In this document: positions 36,543-46,483 of the stretch, in pieces
How the letters are laid out: each line of letters begins with the position of its first letter
How positions within the stretch are numbered: position 1 is the stretch's first letter
Source of the DNA: Microlunatus phosphovorus NM-1
GTDB taxonomy: Bacteria; Actinomycetota; Actinomycetes; Propionibacteriales; Propionibacteriaceae
Assembly (NCBI RefSeq): GCF_000270245.1
Contig: NC_015635.1
Span: 2,852,001-2,916,000 of the forward strand
Direction: 5' to 3'
DNA: 64,000 nt
The notes under the pieces: generated by a model
Seen by the model: the letters and a program-made list of their open reading frames with translations, nothing else
What the model was told of the DNA's origin: nothing
The model's database searches: none
Program-made: the position numbers and the translations under genes

Positions 36543-38141
36543 TCAGCCGGCCAGCCAGGCATCGGTCAGCAACAGCTCGGACCGCTTCGTGTAGCCGGCG
36601 CCCTGCAGCTTCGCGCTCGTCGCCCATTGCTCCCAGTAGATGGCGATCTCGGCCAGGAAGCTGGCATCCAGCAGTTCCTGCGACACCTTCCGGTAAGCCG
36701 CCACCGCTTCCGCCGACGAGCCGTCGGCCACCGTCCAGGCACGGTCGGCCGCCTCGGTGTAGGTCTTCGAGGAGTAGTGCGAGGCGTTCTTGTGCGCATT
36801 GAACGGGTACGCGCTCACGGTGAGTGTCGACGGGGTGTACTGCGCCCACGAGTGGGTCGCGATCCACAGACCCTTGAACTGCGCTCCGATCAGCTGCTTG
36901 ACGAACTGCGCACCGTCGACCGGGTCCAGCTCGATCGGGATGCCGATCTCACCCAGATTCGCCTGCACGATGGCCGCCAGCGCATCCTGAATGGGTGTCG
37001 GGTTGTAGGTCAGCGGCAGCTTCGCGATCGGACCGACCTCGGCGATCAGCTGCTTGGCCTTGGCCACATCGCGGCTGTAGGTGCTGTTGGCCGCCTCGTC
37101 GAAGGCCGAGGAGTACTTCGGCCACGGCAGACTCGCGGTGTAGCCGGCGCCGCGCAACACCTCCGCGACCACCCGGTCCTTGTCGAGCGCGTACGCGATC
37201 GCCTGCCGCACCCGGACGTCGTCGAGCGGCTTGACGGCCACATTGGAGCCGACATAGAGCTGCTTCTCCGCGCCCTCCAGCCGGATCTTGGTGAAGTCGT
37301 CCGACGAGGTGAGATTCTCCACGTCGAGGCTGCTCAGCCCGTTGGCGTAGGAGATCTGACCCGACTTCAGCGCCGACAGCAGGGCCTTGGCATCAGTGAT
37401 GACCTTCACCTCCACCGCGTCGGCGTACGGCCGCTCCGGCACCCAGTAGGCGTCGTTGCGGACGAAGCTGATCGAGGTGCCGGGCTTCCAGCCGGTGACC
37501 TTGAACGGTCCGGTGCCCACGAACTCCGCCCCCGTACGCAGCTGGTCGATGCTCTCGGAGTCCAGGATGGGGACGGTGTCGAGCAGGTCGAAGATGTTGC
37601 CCAGCGGATGGGCGAAGCCCAGCGTGATGCGATGGGAGTCGGAGGTGTCGAAGGAGGTGATCGCCGCCGCGGTGCTGCGCAGCTGCGCGGTCCACAGCGG
37701 GTCGGCGTAGGTCTTGACCGAGAACTCCACGTCCTTGCTGGTGAACGGGCGACCCGAGTGGAACTTCACGTCGTCGCGCAGCTCGAGGCTGAGCGACTTG
37801 CCGTCCTTCGCCAGCTGCCAGGACTTCGCCAGGCTCGCAGTGGGCTCCACCTTGTCGTTGGGGTAGCGAATGAGGAAGTCGTACGCCAACCCGATGATGG
37901 TGGTGATGCCGGTGTTGGAGTTGGTCAAGAAGTTGCCCGGGATCACGTCGGCGCCGATGCCGGCCTGGATCGTCCCGCCGCGCTGCGGAGTGCTGGTGTC
38001 GGTCGCGGAGTTCGCCTGGCTGACGGCGGACTCGCAGCCCGCGGCGCCGAACAGCGTTGCCCCGACACCGAGGGCGGTCAGGCCCTGCAGCAAGGTGCGA
38101 CGACTGATCGTCTGGGAGCGGGTCGAGCTGGGGGTCGACAT
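36543..38141 (-). CDS. Extracellular solute-binding lipoprotein, family 5
   Basis: The 532-residue protein starts with a Tat-type lipoprotein signal: SRRTLLQG, then LFGAAGC with the lipidated cysteine near residue 35. SBP_bac_5 features follow (LAKSWQLAKDGKSLSLELRD, VKFHSGRPFTSKDVEFS and DDVRVRQAIAYALDKDRV). It delivers substrate to the two permeases. The operon enzymes suggest a sulfate ester or sulfonate rather than a peptide. Confidence 0.92.
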   Translation of the reverse strand: MSTPSSTRSQTISRRTLLQGLTALGVGATLFGAAGCESAVSQANSATDTSTPQRGGTIQAGIGADVIPGNFLTNSNTGITTIIGLAYDFLIRYPNDKVEPTASLAKSWQLAKDGKSLSLELRDDVKFHSGRPFTSKDVEFSVKTYADPLWTAQLRSTAAAITSFDTSDSHRITLGFAHPLGNIFDLLDTVPILDSESIDQLRTGAEFVGTGPFKVTGWKPGTSISFVRNDAYWVPERPYADAVEVKVITDAKALLSALKSGQISYANGLSSLDVENLTSSDDFTKIRLEGAEKQLYVGSNVAVKPLDDVRVRQAIAYALDKDRVVAEVLRGAGYTASLPWPKYSSAFDEAANSTYSRDVAKAKQLIAEVGPIAKLPLTYNPTPIQDALAAIVQANLGEIGIPIELDPVDGAQFVKQLIGAQFKGLWIATHSWAQYTPSTLTVSAYPFNAHKNASHYSSKTYTEAADRAWTVADGSSAEAVAAYRKVSQELLDASFLAEIAIYWEQWATSAKLQGAGYTKRSELLLTDAWLAG

Positions 38142-38183
38142 GAATCGGCCTTTCGAGTGAAGAAGTCCTGGTGGGCTGGGTCG

Positions 38184-39149
38184 TCAGCTGAGCGAACTGA
38201 AGTGTGAGGCGTCGCCCTTGCGAGATGTGGAGTGCACGCCGTCGACGCTGAGCGGCACATCGCCGGCCAGCGTGATGCGATGCAGGACGCGCTTCTGGTC
38301 GCCGTAGTCGGCCACCCCGTAGTGCTGCGTGGCCCGGTTGTCCCAGATCGCCAGATCACCCGGCGACCAGTTCCAACGGACCGTGTTCTCCAGTCGGGTC
38401 ACGTGCCGCTGAATGAGGTTGAAGATGTCGATCGAGTCGTGGGTGTTCAGTCCGACCAGGCGCTTGATGAAGTGGCCGGCCAGCAGGGTCCGCTCTCCGG
38501 TCTCCGGATGCACCCGCACCAGCGGATGCTCGGTCTCGAACACCTGGGACGCGAACTCGTCGCGATAGGCCTGTTCCTGCACATCGATGCCGCCGATGCG
38601 CTTCTCGTCGCGCTCGGCCACGTAGTCGTACAGATTGGTATGCACGGCCCACAGCCGGTCGACCAGCGCCTTGAGCGCCGGTGAGAGCCGCTCGTACGCG
38701 GTCGCGGTGTTGGCCCAGGTGGTGGTGCCACCGTAGGCGGGCAGTTGCACGGCGCGGAGCACGCTGATGGCCGGGATCCGGTCGACGAAGGTGACATCGG
38801 TGTGCCAGCTGTTGGCCTTGCCGTGGTCGGAGTTGATCGGCAGCACGGCATGCTCGTTGCCACGGACGGTCGGATGGGGTGCGGTCGGCTGACCGAGCAG
38901 GCCGGCGAACTCGTACTGGCCGGCGTCATCGAGCTGATCCTGGCCGGAGAAGAAGATCACCTTGTGCTTCAGCAGGGCGCGGCGGATCTCCGCCACGGTT
39001 CTGGCATCGAGATCGCCACCGAGTCGAACACCGCCGATCCGGGCACCGATCGACTCGGTCACCTTGTGCACGGTGATCGTGGCGTAGTCGTCGCCGGCCA
39101 GGTCGAGAGCGGTGTGCTCGGCGGTTGGGCGGTCCTGGGTGATGGTCAT
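38184..39149 (-). CDS. TauD/AtsK-like alpha-ketoglutarate dioxygenase
   Basis: The 321-residue non-heme iron(II) dioxygenase has the HxD motif in [12 protein letters not shown] and the distal His in [28 protein letters not shown] is conserved in taurine and alkylsulfate dioxygenases. The ATG at 39149 follows AAAGGACC. As the first gene of the sulfatase/ABC operon it likely oxidises a sulfonate or alkyl sulfate to release sulfite or sulfate. The exact substrate is unknown. Confidence 0.9.
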   Translation of the reverse strand: MTITQDRPTAEHTALDLAGDDYATITVHKVTESIGARIGGVRLGGDLDARTVAEIRRALLKHKVIFFSGQDQLDDAGQYEFAGLLGQPTAPHPTVRGNEHAVLPINSDHGKANSWHTDVTFVDRIPAISVLRAVQLPAYGGTTTWANTATAYERLSPALKALVDRLWAVHTNLYDYVAERDEKRIGGIDVQEQAYRDEFASQVFETEHPLVRVHPETGERTLLAGHFIKRLVGLNTHDSIDIFNLIQRHVTRLENTVRWNWSPGDLAIWDNRATQHYGVADYGDQKRVLHRITLAGDVPLSVDGVHSTSRKGDASHFSSLS

Positions 39150-39745
39150 GAGTGGTCCTTTCGGGACAAGTGGGAGGTGGAACGGGCAGTGCATGCAGCT
39201 GAAGCAGTCACGGAGTGCGTGAGCGCGCTCGAAGGTCTTGCGTGTGGATGGATGTGCCGCGCCGGTGGTCACAAGTCGGCGGCGAGGATGGCCTGATCAG
39301 TCGCCGTCGGAGCAGGTCGCTGTCAGCGGACCTCGCTGTGCGGGCGGTCGCTGCGAGGAGCAGCAGTCACTGTCAAAGACAGTGACGACACCGGGGCTGC
39401 CCAGCCGACCGACACATTCGGGTCGTTATTTCCCTGGTTTCCATGGGGATACACTAGGAAATATCGGAAAAGCTCTCAAGTCGCGCCCGAATAGTGAGAT
39501 GAGGCGCCACATGATGGGACCCACCCGGGCGCTGCCACGGACCTGGACCGGACAACGCCCGTGCAGTCGGGAATCTCCCTGGCGATGCCCCTTTCGCCAC
39601 GGCAAACTCTTGCAGAAGCGAAATTCCGGAGAAGCGAGTTCCGGAGTAGCGAACGTGACGACCGCAGGCCGCAGAGGGGAACCGCCATCATGGCCCGACC
39701 GAGGTCGATCCCTCCAGCACCCAGCGAGCAGCCGAAGGCCCGTGC
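39150..39745. other. Intergenic regulatory region, 596 bp
   Basis: No coding frame here looks real. The gap holds the inverted repeat GTCACTGTC-AAA-GACAGTGAC (39366-39386), and TATTTCC/GGAAATA (39427-39433, 39457-39463) around a TACACT -10-like box at 39450. Two tandem copies of AGAAGCGAnnTTCCGG lie at 39614 and 39630. It separates the divergent sulfur operon and the LuxR gene, so their promoters and operators are probably here. Confidence 0.6.
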
Positions 39746-42331
39746 ATGGCACTGATCGGTCGCGATAGCGAGCTGGCCCTGGTGCGCCGAGCGATCGCTC
39801 GATCCCATGGTGTGCTCATCTGCGGGCCTGCTGGCGTCGGCAAGTCTGCCGTGGCGGCAGAGGCCGCCGGGCGGCTGGCTCAGCCGCCGGTGGCTCGGAT
39901 CGTGGCGACCGCGGCTGGACGCTCGGTCCCCTTCGGCGCGCTCGCCCCGATCCTCGACGATGCCGTGATCGGCGGCCACGCGACGGCGGTGGCCGCGATC
40001 GTCACCCGGCGCTTCGCCGGCAGCGCCCGGCCACCGGTGTTGCTGGTCGATGATCTGCAGGAGATCGATGAGCCGTCGGCGTCGGTGCTGTTGTCCCTGG
40101 TGGCCAACGGATCGATCAGGCTGCTGGGCACCCTCCGCGACGGCACGAAGCCGCCCGACGCGGTCACCGCCTTGTGGAAAGAGAACCTGGTCACCCGCAT
40201 CGACCTGCCGCCGCTCACCAGATCCCAGGTCGCTCAGCTGTTCACGGACCTGCTCGGTGGCCCGGTCGCCTCACCGACGGTCGAGGTGCTGTACGAATTG
40301 AGCTCAGGCAACGCCCTGCACCTGGTCGAACTCGCTCGATTCGGCCGCCGGCAGCGCCGCTTCACGCAGCGCTCCGGGCGGTGGTGGTGGATCGGCGAGA
40401 ACCACGACGTGCCGCCCCGGCTGGCCGAATTGCTGCTGGGTCGCGTCCAGGCGCTCTCTGCCTCCGGGCAGGCGGCCGCCGAGGTGCTCGCACTGGGCGA
40501 TCCGCTGCCGTACGAGACCCTCGACGAGGTCGCCGAACCCGGTGCGTTGGACGAACTCGAGCGCACCGGACTGGTCACCGTCAGTGAGGATCCGGGCGGC
40601 GTGTTGCGGATCCGCTTCGCCCACCCGCTGCTGCAGAGCGTGACCGAGGCCAGTCTGACCACGGCCCGCCGGCGTACGCTGTCGGAGCGGTTGCGGGCGG
40701 CACCGGTCGATCATGTCGACATCGTCCGGCAGGCCGGCTGGGAGCTCGCCTGCGGGAGTCGTCCTCGAGCCGACATCTTGTTGGCAGCGGCCGATGCGGT
40801 CCTGCTGACCGATTCGGCGCTGGCGGAGCGGATGGCCAGGCGGGCCGTGGAGGCAGGAGCCGGTTCGGTCGGATTGGCCACCCTCAGCCACATCTTGTCC
40901 GAACGGGGTGACATCGCTGCTGCCCGGGCGGCCCTCGACGATGCGGCAGCGCAGATCAGCGACGATGAGCAGCGGTTCGCGGTGGACGGCGAAGACCTCA
41001 GCCAACAGCTCTGGTCGATGCGTGATGTCGCCGGTGCTCGGCAGGTGGTCGAGCGGATGCGGGCTACGTTGCCGCTCAGCTACCGCGAGCAGGTCGACTC
41101 GATCGACGCGCTTGCCCTGCTGTATTCGGGCCGGACCAACGAGGCGATCCGTCTCGCGCGGTGCGTGCTCGACCACGAGCCTGGACTCAGCACCGAGATC
41201 CGCGCCCTGACGGCCCTGGTGGGCGGACTCTGTTTCGCCGATCAGGGCCCAGCGGCGATGGAGGTCGCCGAACGACTCGACCGCATGGCCGCCAGGGCAC
41301 AGCTGAGCTCCACCAGAAGAGGGCTCATCCAGGCGTTGCTCGCGATCACTCGGCTGCTGCATGGTCACCACCGACCCGCGCCGCCACGTCCCAGCGGGGC
41401 ATTCGGCCGCTGGCCGGTGGCCGTGGGTCATGACCTGGGCAGGGAACGCTCGACCGAAACGGTGTCCGGGGACGAGGATGCGGGCTGGCCGCTGCTGGTC
41501 GGGATCGGTCGGCACTTCGCCGGCGATCTGCAGGGAGCTGTCGCCCCGCTGCAGGAGGCCGTGGTGCAGCAGCTGGCCGGGGAGGGTGTCTTCCGCTCCG
41601 AGGCGATCGCGGAGCTGATCGTGGTGCTGAGCGAGCTGGGCCGCCGAGACGAGGCCCAGGCGCTGCTGGACGGTACGCCGCCGGATGGGATCGCGATCGT
41701 GCCAGGCCTGCTGGACTGGGCGCGAGCGGCGGTGGCGGGTGCGAACTGGCTGCGAGCGGACGCGACGAGCCTGGCGATCGCAGCAGCCGATGCGGCCACC
41801 CGCCAGGGCGCAGTGCTGATGGCCTGGTCGTTCGTGACCGACGCCGGACGCTGGGGTGATCCCAAGCTGGCCGCCGCGGCCCTCGACGAGCTCGGCCTGA
41901 CACCTAGTTCACCTGCCGCACGGGCCCGGGCCGCGGATGTGGTCGCTCGCGCGAGCGGAGACCCGGCCGCCCTGGCGGCTGCCGCCGCTCAGCAGCTGAG
42001 CGTCGGTTTCCTGCGGCACGCCGCAGAGCTGGCGGCGCTCGCCCGGGCCGCCGGCGGCAACCGCGATGTCATCCGAGCGGTTGCTGCCGTGGAGGCCGGC
42101 CTCGAGCGAGCCGCCGTGCCTGGTACGGGCGGGGGGCGTCCCGTCCGGCACGTCCAGCTGACCCACCGGGAAGCCGAGGTGGCTCACCTGGCCGCGGACG
42201 GCAGGTCGGACAAGGAGATCGCCACCTTGCTGACCCTGTCGATCCGGACCGTGCAGAGCCACCTCGCCGCGGCCTATCGCAAGCTCGGCGTCGGCTCCCG
42301 GGCGGACCTCGGCCCGCTGCTTCCCGGCTAG
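39746..42331 (+). CDS. Large LuxR-family (LAL-type) ATPase regulator
   Basis: The 861-residue protein has an N-terminal AAA ATPase with Walker A GPAGVGKSA (27-35) and Walker B PVLLVDDLQEID. A long helical repeat region follows, then a C-terminal LuxR helix-turn-helix (LTHREAEVAHLAADGRSDKE, then IRTVQSHLAAAYRKLGVGSR). Such proteins activate nearby operons in response to unknown signals. It is divergent from the sulfur-scavenging operon, the most likely target, though this is inference. Confidence 0.9.
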   Translation: MALIGRDSELALVRRAIARSHGVLICGPAGVGKSAVAAEAAGRLAQPPVARIVATAAGRSVPFGALAPILDDAVIGGHATAVAAIVTRRFAGSARPPVLLVDDLQEIDEPSASVLLSLVANGSIRLLGTLRDGTKPPDAVTALWKENLVTRIDLPPLTRSQVAQLFTDLLGGPVASPTVEVLYELSSGNALHLVELARFGRRQRRFTQRSGRWWWIGENHDVPPRLAELLLGRVQALSASGQAAAEVLALGDPLPYETLDEVAEPGALDELERTGLVTVSEDPGGVLRIRFAHPLLQSVTEASLTTARRRTLSERLRAAPVDHVDIVRQAGWELACGSRPRADILLAAADAVLLTDSALAERMARRAVEAGAGSVGLATLSHILSERGDIAAARAALDDAAAQISDDEQRFAVDGEDLSQQLWSMRDVAGARQVVERMRATLPLSYREQVDSIDALALLYSGRTNEAIRLARCVLDHEPGLSTEIRALTALVGGLCFADQGPAAMEVAERLDRMAARAQLSSTRRGLIQALLAITRLLHGHHRPAPPRPSGAFGRWPVAVGHDLGRERSTETVSGDEDAGWPLLVGIGRHFAGDLQGAVAPLQEAVVQQLAGEGVFRSEAIAELIVVLSELGRRDEAQALLDGTPPDGIAIVPGLLDWARAAVAGANWLRADATSLAIAAADAATRQGAVLMAWSFVTDAGRWGDPKLAAAALDELGLTPSSPAARARAADVVARASGDPAALAAAAAQQLSVGFLRHAAELAALARAAGGNRDVIRAVAAVEAGLERAAVPGTGGGRPVRHVQLTHREAEVAHLAADGRSDKEIATLLTLSIRTVQSHLAAAYRKLGVGSRADLGPLLPG

Positions 42332-42367
42332 GGGTTTCGCTGATCAGCGGATCCCTAGGTGCCTGAC

Positions 42368-42386
42368 ACCGCCGTGCACCGGCGGT
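42368..42386. terminator. Stem-loop between convergent genes
   Basis: ACCGCCG-TGCAC-CGGCGGT forms a 7-bp GC-rich hairpin between the convergent LuxR gene and the hypothetical gene at 42393. It is probably a shared terminator, without a T-tract. Confidence 0.55.
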
Positions 42387-42392
42387 CGCCGG

Positions 42393-43277
42393 TCACTTCC
42401 TGGGGATCGGGATCTCTTCCACCGTCCAGTGCAGATAGACCTCGTACTGGCCGGCCTTGCCGCCGTCGACGGGCACGGTGATCCGATACTTGGCACCCTT
42501 GAACGTCTTCACCTCGGGCGGGTTCGCGAAGAACTCCTCGTAGCCGAGACTGGCCGTGTTCTGGCCGATGTAGTCGTCCTTGAAGGGTTCCTTCAGCAGC
42601 CTCGCCATGGAGCTGATGAACCGGTCCCCGATCTTGCCCAACGCGCTGCGGACGATGCCCACGACCGGAAAGATGATCGAGGCGACCTGGATGGAGTCGT
42701 TGATGGCCGTCTCCACCTTCTTGCGTGCCTCGGCGCTCTGACCGCCGTCCTCCTCCCACATGACGAGCTGAACCTGGAGCTCACCGGGATTCGCCCCGGT
42801 CCAGATCTCCTCGCCGTAGCCGATCCAGTCCCCACCGTCGATGTCGGACGCCGCTTCCCCGCCCACCAGAATGGCCTTCGCCTCGCCCTTGACCATGGTC
42901 GGGTCGACCACGGTGGCGATCAGATAGGGCTCGCTGGAGGGGCCGCCGACCTGGTCGGTCTTGGCCCGCGCGATGCAGAAGACGCCGGCCACGATCAGAT
43001 GGGCCCGGTAGGCCTTCTGCCCTTCCAGCTGGACGTCATCCGCGACCAACCGCAGGGTGCCTGCGGAATAGCGACGGCCGTACGTGCCGCTCGTCAGGGC
43101 CACGTCGGTGAGGGCCGTGCCCAGCACCTTGGCCCCGCCGTAGCGCTCCCAGCCCCGTTGCAGCAGATCGGCGCTGACCAGCCGTTTCACCGACACCGGC
43201 GCACCGGGGTTCTCGCCGAGCCGGGTCGCGTACGCTCGTACGCTGCCCGGTCCGGCGACCGTACGCAGACTCGTCAT
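42393..43277 (-). CDS. Hypothetical protein, partner of repeat-rich protein
   Basis: A 294-residue soluble protein with no recognised family. It begins MTSLRTVAGPGSVRAYATRL and contains WIGYGEEIWTGANPGELQVQ and a C-terminal beta-rich part ending VYLHWTVEEIPIPRK. The central segment (SIIFPVVGIVRSALGKIGDR) could insert in a membrane or form an amphipathic helix. It directly follows the beta-helix-like gene (28 bp) in the same direction, so the two probably act together. Confidence 0.65.
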   Translation of the reverse strand: MTSLRTVAGPGSVRAYATRLGENPGAPVSVKRLVSADLLQRGWERYGGAKVLGTALTDVALTSGTYGRRYSAGTLRLVADDVQLEGQKAYRAHLIVAGVFCIARAKTDQVGGPSSEPYLIATVVDPTMVKGEAKAILVGGEAASDIDGGDWIGYGEEIWTGANPGELQVQLVMWEEDGGQSAEARKKVETAINDSIQVASIIFPVVGIVRSALGKIGDRFISSMARLLKEPFKDDYIGQNTASLGYEEFFANPPEVKTFKGAKYRITVPVDGGKAGQYEVYLHWTVEEIPIPRK

Positions 43278-43305
43278 GATCGTCTCCTCACTCGTTCGGT
43301 GTCGC

Positions 43306-44466
43306 TCACTGCAGCCCGACCAGGACCGGGATCAACCCGGTGCCGGACTCCAGCGAACCGAGAGCTTTTCCGACGACAGCACCGAGAGCACGGGACGACT
43401 CGCCGACCCGCATTGCGTGTCCGGGTGTGGCCGAGGTGGTGAGCAGATCGCCCGCCTGGATCGGCGCGGAACTCGCGTCCGCGTAGCAGTACACCTTGCC
43501 GGCCAGAGCGATCGGCGCCCGATCGTGCTCGGTCTGCCGCCGGTCGAGCACCAGCGCCGGTTGGAAGGTGCCGGCTCCAGAGACGATCCCGGCGACCCTG
43601 GTGTCGTACGGCCGGTCACCGGCCACCAGTGTGCCCGAGGCCGAGATGACCATCACGGTGCCGGGCTCGGCAGGGCCGTCGACGTCGAACATCTCGGCGG
43701 CATCGGCGTTGGCGAGCAGGATGTCGCCGGCGCCCGCATCGAGCTTGATCGACTCTCGCTGCTGCGCGTTGTAGAGCGAGATCCGGGCCGGCCGGTTCTT
43801 CTGTCCCAGGCCCATCACCGACTCGTTGGCGCGGCCGAGCAGCTCCAGCAGCGGCTGACCGTCGGCGCCGAGCACCGACACGGTGCCATTGCTGCCATTG
43901 CCGCCGACCCGGACCGAGGCGTCCGCGCCGTTGAGGGTGACCCGAGCCTTCTCGTCGCCGCCGTTGGCGATCAGCCGTCCGGCGGTCCCCTCCCCACCTG
44001 CGCTGATCCGGGCCGATTTGCCCACGATCTCCAGCGTGTTGGTCTTGGCACCGGGCTGGCCGGTCCGGATCGCATTGTCCTTGCCGCTCACCTCGATGAT
44101 CGGCCCCGGACCGTTGCTGCCGTCGGTCAGCTGCAGGTAGGCCGCCACCCCGGTGTCACCCATCAAGACCTTCAACTCGTCGCCGAAGGGGTTGATGTTG
44201 AGCGGATTGCGCCGATCACTGTTGTAGACCGACAGCGCGCCGACCAGTGACATCCCGTTGTCTCCGATGGTCGTGCTCAGGTCGTCCTTGGCCCGTGCGA
44301 CCCGCAGCAGCCCGTTGCGTCCGCCCTGACCCCCGATCTTGAGCTCGGCGTCATTGCGACGGGTGTTGGTGCCGACGGCGACATTGACCATGGACTGGTT
44401 CGCCGCGTCGTTGACGCGCAGTTCGCCGTTGGTCCCGTTCCCGCCGATGGTGGTCTTGTCGACCAT
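43306..44466 (-). CDS. Beta-helix-like repeat protein with a tail-fibre-type C-terminus
   Basis: A 386-residue protein. The first 240 residues consist of short imperfect repeats rich in Gly and Asn (IGGNGTNGELRV, VRVGGNGSNGTVSVLGADGQ), as in a parallel beta-solenoid. The last 140 residues contain EPGTVMVISASGTL, YDTRVAGIVSGAG, VYCYADASSAPIQAGDLLTT and GKALGSLESGTGLIPVLVGL. That C-terminal module also occurs on many bacterial surface or tail-fibre-like proteins. ATG 44466 follows GGAGAGGATC. No signal peptide is visible. Confidence 0.78.
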   Translation of the reverse strand: MVDKTTIGGNGTNGELRVNDAANQSMVNVAVGTNTRRNDAELKIGGQGGRNGLLRVARAKDDLSTTIGDNGMSLVGALSVYNSDRRNPLNINPFGDELKVLMGDTGVAAYLQLTDGSNGPGPIIEVSGKDNAIRTGQPGAKTNTLEIVGKSARISAGGEGTAGRLIANGGDEKARVTLNGADASVRVGGNGSNGTVSVLGADGQPLLELLGRANESVMGLGQKNRPARISLYNAQQRESIKLDAGAGDILLANADAAEMFDVDGPAEPGTVMVISASGTLVAGDRPYDTRVAGIVSGAGTFQPALVLDRRQTEHDRAPIALAGKVYCYADASSAPIQAGDLLTTSATPGHAMRVGESSRALGAVVGKALGSLESGTGLIPVLVGLQ

Positions 44467-44609
44467 GATGTGATCCTCTCCGTGCACGCCGCAGCGTGCG
44501 GCGTTGTCATGCTTCGAGGATCCGGTCAGCACGCGGCCGCGACATCCGTCGTGACTACGGAGTTCGGCGGAATCGACTACGGAGATCTCGCCGCGCCTTT
44601 TCGAGGAGG

Positions 44610-45521
44610 TCAACGGTCGGAATCAAGCACCGCCGCGCTGGCCGGCCCGGTCGCAACCGACGAAGATGGTGGCGGTGCGCTGCGCCAGGTGCCCAGGATC
44701 GACCCGAGGATGATCAACGGGAAGCCGATCAGCAGTCCGGTGGTGATCGGCTCGTCCAGGACGAGCGCGCCGAGCGTGATCGCCACGGCCGGATTCACGT
44801 AGGTGATCAAGGTCATCCGTGCCGGTCCGGACTCGGCGATCAGCGCGAACATGACCATGAAGGCCGCTGCCGTGCAGACCACCGCGAGCACCGCCACCGA
44901 GCCGATCGCCGCCGGCGTGGCGGTGCTCGGCCGCAGCACGAAGGCGAACGGCGCGTAGACCACCGATGCGAGGATCAACGAGGCGGTGATCACTCCGATG
45001 GCGGGCAGGGTGTGCAGCTTCTGGGCGATGATGATGGGCCCGATCGCGTAGCCGATCACCACCACCAGGATCTGCAGGATCGCGATCAGGTCGCCGACCT
45101 GGATGTCCAGCCCCACCAGCAGCGCGACCCCGATGAAGCCGATCACCAGGCCAGTGACACGCCGAGCGCCGAGCCGGTCGTGTCCGGTGACGGTCAAGAT
45201 GATCGCAGCGACGATCGGGACCATGGCGACCAGCAGCCCGGTGGTCGAGCTGTTCAGTCGGGTCTCGACGTGGCCGAGCAGCACCCAGGGTGCGACGATC
45301 TCCACCCCGGTGTAGATCAGCAGCCAGCGCCAGTGGCTGAGCAACGGCCGGAGCGCGCGAGCCCGCAGGGCGAAAGGCAGCAGCACCAGGCCGCCGATCG
45401 CCGTCCGGCCGAAGGCGACCACGACCGGGTCGAACTCGGCGACGGCGATCCGGATCAGCAGGTAGGGGACGCCCCAGAAAAGGCTCAACGTCCCGAACAG
45501 CAGCCACCCTCGTCTCGTCAC
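44610..45521 (-). CDS. EamA/DMT family transporter
   Basis: The 303-residue protein has ten predicted membrane helices in two EamA halves, starting LFGTLSLFWGVPYLLIRIAV, with TYVNPAVAITLGALVLDEPI near the end. It is probably an exporter of metabolites; the substrate is unknown. The start is GTG 45521. It is co-oriented with the hydrolase gene upstream but separated from it by 76 bp. Confidence 0.88.
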   Translation of the reverse strand: MTRRGWLLFGTLSLFWGVPYLLIRIAVAEFDPVVVAFGRTAIGGLVLLPFALRARALRPLLSHWRWLLIYTGVEIVAPWVLLGHVETRLNSSTTGLLVAMVPIVAAIILTVTGHDRLGARRVTGLVIGFIGVALLVGLDIQVGDLIAILQILVVVIGYAIGPIIIAQKLHTLPAIGVITASLILASVVYAPFAFVLRPSTATPAAIGSVAVLAVVCTAAAFMVMFALIAESGPARMTLITYVNPAVAITLGALVLDEPITTGLLIGFPLIILGSILGTWRSAPPPSSSVATGPASAAVLDSDR

Positions 45522-45597
45522 CTGACCGGACGGTACACCGGCCCTCCGACAGCACCGCCTCGAAGCAACAGGATGGACGCGACGGGGCGAGTCCGGG

Positions 45598-46443
45598 CTA
45601 CTCCCCGGGCAACGGTGGCAGCTGGATCCCGCGGTGGATCTCGTACGCGATCGCCCGGCCCGGCGCGTTCGGATCGTCCACGATCGGCCGATCGGCCATG
45701 AACAGCCGGATCACGTTCGCGAGCTCATCCGGGTGGGTGTAGTTGATCGCGTGCGCGGCTTCGTCGATCACCACCATCAGCACCCGGTTCTCGATCTGCG
45801 CGGCGATCTCGGCCAGCCGGGTCGGTCCGGGCATCAGCGGGTCGCGCTGTCCCACCACTACGAGTGTCGGCACCCGCACCGCCAGAATCCGCTCCAGGGT
45901 GGGGAAACCGGTGAGCGTACGGAACAGATCGACGGTGCTGCGGACCCCGAACCGGAGATAGTCCGGCACCACCACCGGCAGCAGTCGGACCGGCTCCCGC
46001 AGGCCGTCGCGACTGATCTGCCTCATCGCCTTCGGCAGCGGCTGGTTGTGCACGCCGCCGGCCGGCGACACCAGCACCACCCGGTCCAGCCGATCCGGGT
46101 GGCGGTAGGCGAAGGCACAGGAGACCGCACAGCCCATCGAGTTGCCCACCAGCGTGGCCTTGTCGACGCCCCGGTCGTCCAGGAAGGCCGCGAGCGCATC
46201 GGCCAGCTCGTCGATCCCCAGCGCCGGCGACGGACGACCGCTGCGACCGAAGCCGGGCAGGTCGGGCACGTAGGTGTGGAACTCCTCGGCCAGTCGCTCC
46301 GCCGTGGGCACCAGGTATCGACCAGAGAGACCGAATCCGGGCACGTGCACCATCACCGGCCGGTCGGATGATTCGGGGGACTCGCGATAGAAGACCGGGA
46401 TGCCGCCGAGTTCGGTCCGGCGCTCGATCAGCTTTCCAGGCAC
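45598..46443 (-). CDS. Alpha/beta hydrolase
   Basis: A 281-residue alpha/beta hydrolase fold. The nucleophile elbow is GNSMGCAVS, an oxyanion region lies around HVPGFGLSGR, and acid and histidine candidates are QRDPLMPG and DEAAHAIN. The GTG at 46443 (VPGKLIERRTELG) is preferred; the frame is open upstream but overlaps the FAD oxidoreductase end. The substrate cannot be predicted. Confidence 0.85.
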   Translation of the reverse strand: MPGKLIERRTELGGIPVFYRESPESSDRPVMVHVPGFGLSGRYLVPTAERLAEEFHTYVPDLPGFGRSGRPSPALGIDELADALAAFLDDRGVDKATLVGNSMGCAVSCAFAYRHPDRLDRVVLVSPAGGVHNQPLPKAMRQISRDGLREPVRLLPVVVPDYLRFGVRSTVDLFRTLTGFPTLERILAVRVPTLVVVGQRDPLMPGPTRLAEIAAQIENRVLMVVIDEAAHAINYTHPDELANVIRLFMADRPIVDDPNAPGRAIAYEIHRGIQLPPLPGE

Positions 46444-46483
46444 GCGAGCATCATGCCATTCCTGGTCTGCCGTCCAAGCCCGG

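Noticed and set aside
43306-44466. Prophage tail fibre
   Set aside because: The C-terminal module resembles tail-fibre proteins, but no capsid, portal, terminase or integrase genes are nearby.
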